Position numbers and translations under genes: made by a program. The notes under the pieces are model-generated. The model was not told where the DNA came from and searched no databases. It was given only the letters and a program-made list of their open reading frames with translations. From Alcaligenaceae bacterium (GTDB lineage Bacteria; Pseudomonadota; Gammaproteobacteria; Burkholderiales; Burkholderiaceae_B), in assembly GCA_012512545.1 (NCBI GenBank), contig JAAZDZ010000444.1, positions 1-5,034 on the forward strand: DNA of 5,034 nt, given 5' to 3'. This document shows, piece after piece, positions 1 through 5,034 of the stretch; position 1 is the stretch's first letter; each line of letters starts with the position of its first letter.

Positions 1-573
1 ATGTCTGAAAACGCTTTGCAGTTCCTGCTCAATCGCCAATCCGTCAAATTCGTGCAGGCTCCCGGCCCCGACGAACATCAGCTTGATCTCATTCTGCGGG
101 CCGCTATGTCGGCCCCTGATCACGGCAAGCTGCGCCCCTGGCGCTTTTCCCTGATCCGTCAGGAAGTGATGCAGGAATTCACCGATAAGCTGTTTGCGAC
201 CGCACAAGCGTCTGACAAACCCATTCCTGCTCAAAAAGAAGAGAACGCCCGCCGCTGGCTGAAGGACGTACCATTGCTGATCGCCATGGCCAGCCATCTT
301 GACCACAGTGTGACGAAAATCCCCGAACACGAACGCCTGCTGGCCGTTGGTGCTGCGGCCATGAATATGCTGAATGCGGCCCATATGCTGGGGTTTGGCG
401 CATTCTGGAGTACCGGCCTGGGCACATACATTGATGAAGTCAATGAAATGCTTGGCTTTGACCCGCTCGATTACCGCTTCTTGGGTTTTCTGGCCATCGG
501 CACGCCCATTGATGAAGTCTTTCCCATGACCCGCCCCGATTACAAGCAGTTCGTGAAGGAGTATCGGTCATGA
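1..573 (+). CDS. YdjA-like nitroreductase family protein (FMN-dependent)
   Basis: The 190-residue product is a small nitroreductase-fold flavoprotein expected to bind FMN as a cytoplasmic homodimer and reduce substrates with NAD(P)H. The physiological substrate is not known for this subfamily. What is seen: an N-terminal FLLNRQSVKF segment (residues 8-17), the equivalent of the family's arginine-containing phosphate-binding start; APDHGKLRPWRF (38-49), very close to the APDH..QPWHF block of E. coli YdjA; GFGAFWSTG (131-139); and FLGFLAIGTP (160-169), the usual final strand. The length is close to the roughly 183 residues of YdjA, and the ATG at position 1 fits the family N-terminus, so the gene is probably complete. 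The upstream signals lie outside the window. Its TGA stop overlaps the ATG of the next gene, implying translational coupling. Family assignment is firm; the exact reaction is not. Confidence 0.9.
   Translation: MSENALQFLLNRQSVKFVQAPGPDEHQLDLILRAAMSAPDHGKLRPWRFSLIRQEVMQEFTDKLFATAQASDKPIPAQKEENARRWLKDVPLLIAMASHLDHSVTKIPEHERLLAVGAAAMNMLNAAHMLGFGAFWSTGLGTYIDEVNEMLGFDPLDYRFLGFLAIGTPIDEVFPMTRPDYKQFVKEYRS
555..561 (+). promoter_or_regulatory. Ribosome binding site of the flavoprotein gene
   Basis: A strong Shine-Dalgarno-like GAAGGAG lies 8 bases before the ATG at 570, inside the last codons of the nitroreductase gene. It supports the start at 570 and the ATGA overlap with the upstream stop. Confidence 0.7.
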
Positions 574-1958
574 AGACGCTCAAGGTTGACGTCGCCATCA
601 TTGGCGCGGGCACGGCGGGGCTGTCGGCCCGGCGCGCGGCAATGAGAGGCGGCGCCAGCATCGTCATGATTGAAGACGGCCCTTACGGCACCACCTGCGC
701 ACGGGTAGGCTGCATGCCGTCCAAACTGCTGATCGCCGCCGCCGAGGCCGCGCATACGGCTGCGCATGCCGCGCCGTTTGGCGTGCATGTGGATGGCGTG
801 CGCATCGACGGGCGAGAAGTCATGGAGCGCGTGCGCGGCGAACGCGATCGCTTCGTGGGGTTTGTGCTTAGCGATGTAGACGCCATGCCCGAGCATGAAA
901 AACTCAGGGGCCGCGCCCGTTTTGTGTCCGATACCGTTCTGCAGGTTGACGACCATACGCGGGTGGAAGCGCGCAGCGTTGTTATTGCCAGCGGCACCCG
1001 CCCCAACATACCCGTGCCATACCAGCCTTTGGGCGACCGTGCCATCGTCAACGACGATGTTTTCGATTGGGAAGAACTGCCGGAAAGCGTGGCGGTGGTG
1101 GGCGCCGGCGTCATTGGCCTGGAGCTTGGCCAGGCGCTTTCCCGCCTGGGCGTGCGCACCCGCATCTTGCAGCGCAGCAAACATGTGGGCGGGCTGCGCG
1201 ATCCTCAGGTCTATGAAAGTGCTGTGGCCGCCTTTCAGCAGGAACTCGATCTCTGCCTGGAAGCCGCCATACTGGGCGTGCGCCGGGTGGGCAACGAGGC
1301 AGAAATCCGTTATCAGGTGCCCGGCACCCCGGAAGTCACCGAACGCTTTGATTATGTACTGCTGGCCGCAGGGCGGCTGCCGAATCTGGATGATATGGGG
1401 CTGGAAAACACCGGTATCGAACTGGATGAGCAAGGCCGTCCGGTGTATGACGCCGCCACCTTGCAAATCGGCGATACCCCGGTTTTCATCGCAGGCGATG
1501 TCAATGGTGTTTTACCGCTGCTGCACGAAGCCGCCGACGATGGCCGCATCGCCGGGGCCAATGCGGCAGGCTACCCTGCAAACGTCACACCGGGCAGCCG
1601 GCGGGCCGCGCTGTCCATTGTGTTTTCCGACCCGCAATTGGCAGTTGTGGGCTTGCGCTTTAACGAACTGCCAAAAGATGCCGCCATCGGTGAAGTCGAC
1701 TTTTCCAACCAGGGCCGTTCGCGCATCATGCTGAAAAATCGCGGCAAGCTGCGGGTATATGCCGAACGTAGCAGTGGCTTATTCCTGGGGGCGGAAATGG
1801 CCGGCCCGGCCATGGAACATATCAGCCACTTGCTGGCATGGGCTGTTCAGCAAAAGCTGACGGTTGATCAGATGCTTGCCATGCCTTTCTACCATCCGGT
1901 GGTGGAAGAGGGGGTACGCACCGCCCTACAAAACCTGGCCAAAGCCCTGGCCAAGTAA
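570..1958 (+). CDS. Dihydrolipoyl dehydrogenase-like pyridine nucleotide-disulfide oxidoreductase
   Basis: A 462-residue cytoplasmic FAD flavoprotein of the class I pyridine nucleotide-disulfide oxidoreductases, which pass electrons between NAD(P)H and a disulfide substrate. Seen in order: FAD-binding GAGTAG (residues 12-17); the redox-active pair Cys43/Cys48 in TTCARVGCMPSK; IASGTRP (139-145); the NAD(P)-binding GAGVIG (178-183); the second FAD motif FIAGDVNG around Asp310; and the dimerisation domain ending with His442 and Glu447 in HPVVEEG, the catalytic dyad that acts from the partner subunit. All catalytic parts are present. It lacks the N-terminal metal-binding domain and C-terminal cysteine pair of mercuric reductase, and it has the cysteine pair that soluble transhydrogenase lacks. 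No lipoyl-domain or E2 gene lies nearby, so it is an orphan copy rather than the pyruvate dehydrogenase E3, and the true substrate is uncertain. It is translationally coupled to the nitroreductase. Confidence 0.9.
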   Translation: MKTLKVDVAIIGAGTAGLSARRAAMRGGASIVMIEDGPYGTTCARVGCMPSKLLIAAAEAAHTAAHAAPFGVHVDGVRIDGREVMERVRGERDRFVGFVLSDVDAMPEHEKLRGRARFVSDTVLQVDDHTRVEARSVVIASGTRPNIPVPYQPLGDRAIVNDDVFDWEELPESVAVVGAGVIGLELGQALSRLGVRTRILQRSKHVGGLRDPQVYESAVAAFQQELDLCLEAAILGVRRVGNEAEIRYQVPGTPEVTERFDYVLLAAGRLPNLDDMGLENTGIELDEQGRPVYDAATLQIGDTPVFIAGDVNGVLPLLHEAADDGRIAGANAAGYPANVTPGSRRAALSIVFSDPQLAVVGLRFNELPKDAAIGEVDFSNQGRSRIMLKNRGKLRVYAERSSGLFLGAEMAGPAMEHISHLLAWAVQQKLTVDQMLAMPFYHPVVEEGVRTALQNLAKALAK

Positions 1959-1965
1959 GCGGCGT

Positions 1966-2268
1966 TTAAATTGGCGCGCGGTCTATTTTGGACAGCGCGT
2001 CATTGACGCGAAAGATTTTTCCCTTTACCTGCGTCACGCCAGCGCTCTGGAGACGGACCGTATGCATGCTCAGATAGGCTTCGGCGCTGGCTCGGTCGGC
2101 GAACAAGTAAACGCCGCCCGCTTCACCTGCGGCTTCGTTTTCCGTCCAAATTTTCCATAGCAAGCCGGGCTCTTCGGCAATAGACTGGGCCAGTCCTTCC
2201 ATCGCCGGGACCATGTCCTCGCCCCAGGGGCCGGTGTAGGGGAAATCAACCTGCAGAATATAGCTCAT
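1966..2268 (-). CDS. ydhR: YdhR family protein (putative monooxygenase)
   Basis: A 100-residue protein closely resembling E. coli YdhR (101 residues), a small dimeric alpha/beta-barrel protein of the ferredoxin-like fold often labelled putative monooxygenase; its reaction is not established. Family blocks seen: LQVDFPYTGPWG (residues 5-16), EEPGLLWKIWTE (32-43), EAGGVYLFAD (49-58), then AEAYLSMHT and the closing strand containing KIFRVNDALSKI. There is no signal peptide or membrane segment, so it is cytoplasmic. The start is supported by alignment with the family. The Shine-Dalgarno is weak, with only AGG at 2276-2278 (minus strand) 7 bases upstream. It follows the yghU pseudogene on the same strand, separated by 69 bases that hold a terminator-like hairpin, so it may have its own promoter or be read at reduced level. 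Its stop faces the flavoprotein stop 7 bases away. Confidence 0.9.
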   Translation of the reverse strand: MSYILQVDFPYTGPWGEDMVPAMEGLAQSIAEEPGLLWKIWTENEAAGEAGGVYLFADRASAEAYLSMHTVRLQSAGVTQVKGKIFRVNDALSKIDRAPI

Positions 2269-2296
2269 GCTAGAACCTGAACGGTAGCTAAGAAGA

Positions 2297-2323
2297 CAGG
2301 CGCTGAAAGGTGTACAGCGCCTG
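2297..2323 (-). terminator. Candidate intrinsic terminator downstream of yghU
   Basis: A perfect 9-bp inverted repeat (CAGGCGCTG / CAGCGCCTG) with a 9-base loop lies 14 bases past the yghU stop. Read on the minus strand, the GC-rich stem is followed by TCTTCTTAG. This is T-rich but interrupted by C, so it would be an imperfect rho-independent terminator. The plus-strand side has no T run. It could partly insulate ydhR from the prlC-sco-yghU transcript, or be an RNA-stabilising 3' hairpin instead. Confidence 0.5.
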
Positions 2324-2337
2324 CTCGGAAGTGGGGT

Positions 2338-3212
2338 TTATTTAGCCGCTTTGCGACGTGCTTCCAAAACAGCGTCGATGTCTGACGCCTGATGCCTGGA
2401 GTGCAGTTGCTGCTCGGGTTCGCCGGTTACGCTGTTAACAATGATGCCACGCTGCACGGCAGGGCGTGCGGAAATTTCATCCACCCAACGCCGCACATGA
2501 GTATAGCTTTCAGCATCGAGAAATTCCGCAGCACCATAGACGCTGTTATTCACCAACCCGCCGAACCAGGGCCAGGCCGCCATATCGGCAATGCTATATT
2601 CATAGCCGGCGAGATAAGGAACCTGCGCCAGCCGCTGGTCCAGAACATCGAGCAGGCGCTTGGTTTCCATGGTGTAGCGGTTGATGGGGTATTCCTGCTT
2701 GAAGGGCGCATATGCATAAAAATGGCCAAAGCCGCCGCCCACAAAGGCGCCGCGCCTTGCAGCCAGAACAGCCAGTTCAGGGCTTCAGTGCGCCCGGCAG
2801 GGTCGGCAGGCAGAAATCGCCCGAATTTATCAGCCAGATACAGCAGGATGGCGCCAGACTCAAACACACGCTGAGGCGTGGCGGCGCTGTAATCCAGCAG
2901 GGCGGGAATTTTGGAGTTGGGGTTGATGGCGACAAAACCGCTGGAGAATTGATCCTGGTCCATGATGCGAATCAGGTGGGCATCGTATTCCGCTTCTTTG
3001 ATGCCCGCCGCCAGCAGCTCTTCCAGCATGATGGTGGCTTTCTGCCCGTTCGGGGTGGCCAGAGAATACAACTGCAAGGGGTGCTTGCCGCGAGGCAGCT
3101 GAGCCTCGAAGCGCGCGCCCGCCTCGGGACGGTTGATGCCGGAAAAGCGGCCGTCGCTGTCTTCTGGAGTGCTCCAGACTTTCGGGGGCTGGTATTCAGT
3201 GGATTGAGTCAT
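2338..3212 (-). pseudogene. yghU: Glutathione-dependent disulfide-bond oxidoreductase (YghU-type GST), frameshifted
   Basis: A homologue of E. coli YghU, a cytoplasmic GST-family enzyme that uses glutathione to reduce disulfides. Reading from the ATG at 3212, residues 1-156 match YghU: KHPLQLYSLATPNGQK (43-58), with the thioredoxin-fold TPN segment that handles glutathione; NPNSKIPAL (97-105); and VFESGAILLYL (116-126), with the Glu-Ser that grips the glutathione gamma-glutamyl group. After Pro156 this frame turns to unrelated residues and stops at 2550. The missing C-terminal helical domain (GGGFGHFYAYAP through SRHQASD) continues in another frame from 2742 to the TAA at 2338. Adding one T to the T run (2743-2745 on the window) gives Pro-Phe-Val-Gly-Gly-Gly and a single 291-residue protein, against about 288 for YghU. 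As sequenced, the product would be a 220-residue chimera without the helical domain. Both halves remain well conserved, so this is either a sequence error or a very recent mutation. A TGAGG ribosome site supports the start. Confidence 0.87.
2743..2745 (-). other. yghU: Frameshift site in yghU (apparent 1-base deletion)
   Basis: The minus strand reads GCGCCTTTGTGGGC here. Family alignment needs CCT TTT GTG GGC (Pro-Phe-Val-Gly), which is four T where only three are present. A -1 slip after CCT would restore the frame too. However, the local heptamer G CCT TTG does not fit the canonical X XXY YYZ slippery pattern, so a deletion or base-calling error in the short homopolymer is the simpler reading. 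Confidence 0.8.
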
Positions 3213-3218
3213 GTCATA

Positions 3219-3223
3219 CCTCA
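3219..3223 (-). promoter_or_regulatory. Ribosome binding site of yghU, overlapping the sco stop codon
   Basis: The minus strand reads TGAGG, 6 bases before the yghU ATG. The TGA of this motif is itself the stop codon of the upstream SCO gene (3221-3223), so ribosomes finishing sco sit directly on the yghU start region, suggesting coupled translation. Confidence 0.6.
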
Positions 3224-3934
3224 GGTAAGCAGATCGCGCACGGCGGCGGTGAGTTTTTCTACCGACTCGCCGTCCGAAGCCAGCATGCGGGCTTTGCCTC
3301 GCTGGTCGAAAATGTAGATGCCGCGGCTGTGGGCGACTTCGTAATCGTTGGCATCGTCGCTGCGCGGTTTCTCGATCTGATACGCCACCCGGTAGCGGCG
3401 CGCCAGCCTGGATATCTGCCGTTCGCTGCCTGTCAGGCCGATGGCATGGGTGCTGAACGCATCAACATACGCCTGCAGAATTTCCGGGGTGTCGCGATGC
3501 GGGTCAACGCTGACAAACACAATGCGCACCTGATCGGCTTGCGCATCCAGATTGACCATCACCTGCGATAACTGCGCCATGGTAGTGGGGCAGATGTCCG
3601 GGCAACTGGCGTAGCCGAAAAACATCATGACGATTTTGCCGTCGAAATCTTTCTCGGTGATGGTCTGATCGCCCGCAGCCACCAGTTCGAAGTTCAGATC
3701 GGGCAGAAAACCGCGTATGGGATGAATGGTGGAATCGGCGCCTGCAGCATGGCGGGTGTCTTCGTTCTGGGCGGAGCCGGGCAGCGTGCCCGGGTCAATC
3801 GCCTGCGCATGGGCCGGCGCGCCCAGGACAGCCGCCGCCCCAATCAGCCAGGCTGTCAGACCCGGCAAGGCTGCGCGGCGCAGCCTGCCAGTCAGTGCGG
3901 GTGAGCACAAGGCAATCTTGGTTTTGAGGTTCAT
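3221..3934 (-). CDS. SCO1/SenC family copper-binding protein
   Basis: A 237-residue exported thioredoxin-fold protein of the SCO family, which delivers copper to, or reduces the cysteines of, the CuA site of cytochrome c oxidase subunit II; some members serve periplasmic redox homeostasis. Seen: an N-terminus with basic residues to Arg20, a hydrophobic core around 28-41 and a likely signal peptidase site after AHA (residue 43). The mature thioredoxin-like domain follows from about residue 72, with Cys111 and Cys115 in SCPDICPTT and His202 in VAHSRGIYIFD. These are the three copper ligands of the family, all intact. VFVSVDPHRDTPE (139-151) is the usual family block. GGAG at 3940-3943 lies 5 bases upstream of the ATG and supports the start. 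The N-terminus lacks a lipobox, so the protein is either soluble in the periplasm or held by an uncleaved signal. It lies between prlC and yghU, with no cytochrome oxidase genes in view, so its target is inferred. Confidence 0.93.
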   Translation of the reverse strand: MNLKTKIALCSPALTGRLRRAALPGLTAWLIGAAAVLGAPAHAQAIDPGTLPGSAQNEDTRHAAGADSTIHPIRGFLPDLNFELVAAGDQTITEKDFDGKIVMMFFGYASCPDICPTTMAQLSQVMVNLDAQADQVRIVFVSVDPHRDTPEILQAYVDAFSTHAIGLTGSERQISRLARRYRVAYQIEKPRSDDANDYEVAHSRGIYIFDQRGKARMLASDGESVEKLTAAVRDLLT

Positions 3935-3939
3935 TGCAA

Positions 3940-3943
3940 CTCC
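3940..3943 (-). promoter_or_regulatory. Ribosome binding site of the SCO gene
   Basis: The minus strand reads GATGGAGTTGCA before the ATG at 3934, with GGAG spaced 5 bases away. It lies in the 45-base gap after prlC, which shows no terminator-like hairpin with a T run, so read-through from prlC is plausible. Confidence 0.55.
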
Positions 3944-3979
3944 ATCAAATGTGGCCAGACGGCGCCACCCCCTGACATT

Positions 3980-5034
3980 TCAATGCGCGACGGCTTCTTC
4001 GTCCATGCCGCTGTGGCGCAGCAGCGCCTCCAGCGAGGGTTCGCGCCCGCGAAACGCCTGGAAAGATTCCGCTGCCGGGCGGGTGCCGCCCACCGCCAGG
4101 ATTTCTTCCAGGAAACGGCGGCCTGTGGCGGCGTCCAGGGTATCCCGGGTGCCATCTGCAGCGACTTCGACGGCTTCTTCAAAAGCGGCATACGCGTCGG
4201 CGGAAAGCACTTCAGCCCATTTGTAGCTGTAGTAGCCGGCGCCATAGCCACCCGCAAACAGGTGCGAGAAGTTATGCGGAAAGCGGTGCCACGATGGCGG
4301 CAGCAGAACTGCGACTTCCTGGCGCACTTCATCAAGCGTGGCCATGACTTCAGCCATGGACAAGCCATTGTTGCGGCAGTGGATCAGCATATCGAACAGC
4401 GCGAACTCGATCTGGCGCAGCATCTGCATGCCGCTTTGGAAGTTTCTGGCCGCCAGCATCTTGTCGTACAGCGAACGCGGCAGGGGCTGACCGGAATCCA
4501 CATGGGCGCTCAATGACTGTATGACAGCCCATTCCCAGCAAAAGTTCTCCATGAATTGCGAAGGCAGTTCGATGGCATCCCATTCCACGCTGGCAAAGGG
4601 CGAGGCGGCGGGATCGTCAACCTGGGAAAGCAGGGCGTGCAGCGCGTGGCCGCTTTCATGGAACAGCGTGATGACGTCGTCGTGGGTCAGCAGGCTGGGG
4701 CGACCGCCTTGCGGCGCGGAAAAATTGCAGGTCAGGTATACCACCGGGGTCTGCAGCCCGTCTGCATTGCGGCGCCGGGCGCGTTCGCTATCCACCCATG
4801 CGCCGCTCTGCTTGCCCTGACGGGCATAGAGATCGAGGTAAAGCGTGCCCAGTGATTCGCCCTGTTGATTGCGCACATCGCAGACACGTACATTCTCATG
4901 CCAGACAGGCGTATCTACATTGTTTAGACTTACGCCGAACAGGCGACCGACCACTTCAAACAGGCCGTTCAAGACGCGCTCTTCAGTGAAGTATTGGCGG
5001 ACATCTTCTTCTGAATAGGCGTAGCGGGCTTCGC
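3980..5034 (-). CDS. prlC: Oligopeptidase A (M3 family zinc metallopeptidase), C-terminal part
   Basis: Partial gene: the reading frame is open to the window edge, and about 350 C-terminal residues are present of a family length near 680. Oligopeptidase A is a cytoplasmic zinc peptidase that degrades short peptides, including released signal peptides. Seen: the zinc-binding HESGH (4646-4660), giving two histidine ligands and the catalytic Glu; and the third ligand Glu in IELPSQFMEN (codon 4568-4570). This lies exactly 30 residues after the first His, the same spacing as in E. coli PrlC. The glycine- and tyrosine-rich GYGAGYYSYKW substrate loop follows, then the family ending FRGREPSLEALLRHSGM. 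The frame runs upstream past the TTG at 4972 (residues EERVLNGLF), so that TTG is internal and not the start. The second position after HE is Ser instead of the more familiar Phe. It is probably the first of the visible genes in the minus-strand unit prlC-sco-yghU; its promoter is outside the window. Confidence 0.94.
   Translation of the reverse strand, partial: EARYAYSEEDVRQYFTEERVLNGLFEVVGRLFGVSLNNVDTPVWHENVRVCDVRNQQGESLGTLYLDLYARQGKQSGAWVDSERARRRNADGLQTPVVYLTCNFSAPQGGRPSLLTHDDVITLFHESGHALHALLSQVDDPAASPFASVEWDAIELPSQFMENFCWEWAVIQSLSAHVDSGQPLPRSLYDKMLAARNFQSGMQMLRQIEFALFDMLIHCRNNGLSMAEVMATLDEVRQEVAVLLPPSWHRFPHNFSHLFAGGYGAGYYSYKWAEVLSADAYAAFEEAVEVAADGTRDTLDAATGRRFLEEILAVGGTRPAAESFQAFRGREPSLEALLRHSGMDEEAVAH

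Noticed and set aside
540..1466. A 308-residue open frame antisense to the flavoprotein gene
   Set aside because: It lies opposite a gene with intact catalytic motifs, has the His- and Ala-rich composition typical of antisense shadows in GC-rich genes, and shows no recognisable domain.
895..1734. A 279-residue plus-strand frame inside the flavoprotein gene
   Set aside because: It is rich in Trp, Cys and Pro with no family motif, and overlaps a clearly genuine gene in another frame.
1935..1956. Repeated TGGCCA palindromes near the flavoprotein stop as a terminator
   Set aside because: They are inside the coding sequence (Leu-Ala-Lys repeats), the stem would be short and no T run follows.
2736..2750. 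Programmed -1 ribosomal frameshifting in yghU
   Set aside because: The zero-frame heptamer G CCT TTG is not a canonical slippery sequence and YghU relatives are single-frame. It is not fully excluded.
2712..3317. A 201-residue plus-strand frame opposite yghU and the end of sco
   Set aside because: It runs across the ends of two genuine minus-strand genes and has no recognisable domain or convincing ribosome site.
3980..4972. A separate 330-residue peptidase gene starting at the TTG at 4972
   Set aside because: The frame is open upstream to the window edge and those residues fit the family, so it is the 3' part of a longer prlC.
1..5034. A novel defence, mobile or RNA-based system
   Set aside because: Every sizeable region is accounted for by recognisable housekeeping or redox genes, the gaps are at most 69 bases, and I noticed no direct-repeat array, integrase, transposase or toxin-antitoxin pair.

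Overview
The window looks like ordinary chromosomal DNA from a GC-rich proteobacterium. The proteins resemble betaproteobacterial ones (Burkholderiales, perhaps Alcaligenaceae such as Bordetella, Achromobacter or Pusillimonas relatives). That placement is an impression from protein similarity and codon use, not from a search. Coding density is very high, and no stretch over 300 bases lacks a gene. I see no tRNA, rRNA, CRISPR array, insertion sequence, phage gene or attachment site.

Layout. Positions 1-1958 hold a two-gene plus-strand unit: a small YdjA-like FMN nitroreductase, then a dihydrolipoyl dehydrogenase-like flavoprotein, joined by an ATGA stop/start overlap. Everything to the right is on the minus strand and converges on this pair. 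Read in its transcription direction (right to left), it starts with the C-terminal half of oligopeptidase A (prlC, M3 zinc peptidase, cut by the window edge). A SCO1/SenC-type copper chaperone follows after 45 bases. Next, 8 bases on, is a YghU-type glutathione-dependent disulfide-bond oxidoreductase. After a 69-base gap containing a perfect 9-bp hairpin comes a small YdhR-type protein. The ydhR stop and the flavoprotein stop face each other across 7 bases.

How the genes relate. Several products handle thiol, flavin or copper redox chemistry: nitroreductase, pyridine nucleotide-disulfide oxidoreductase, SCO thioredoxin-fold protein and glutathione oxidoreductase. The tight spacing suggests nitroreductase-flavoprotein and prlC-sco-yghU are each co-transcribed. 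A common pathway is inference only.

The most notable observation is that the yghU homologue is broken by an apparent one-base deletion in a short T run (A run on the plus strand, 2743-2745). Restoring one base gives a continuous 291-residue protein that matches the family on both sides of the break. This is either a sequencing or assembly error or a recent inactivation. I found no convincing previously undescribed system here.
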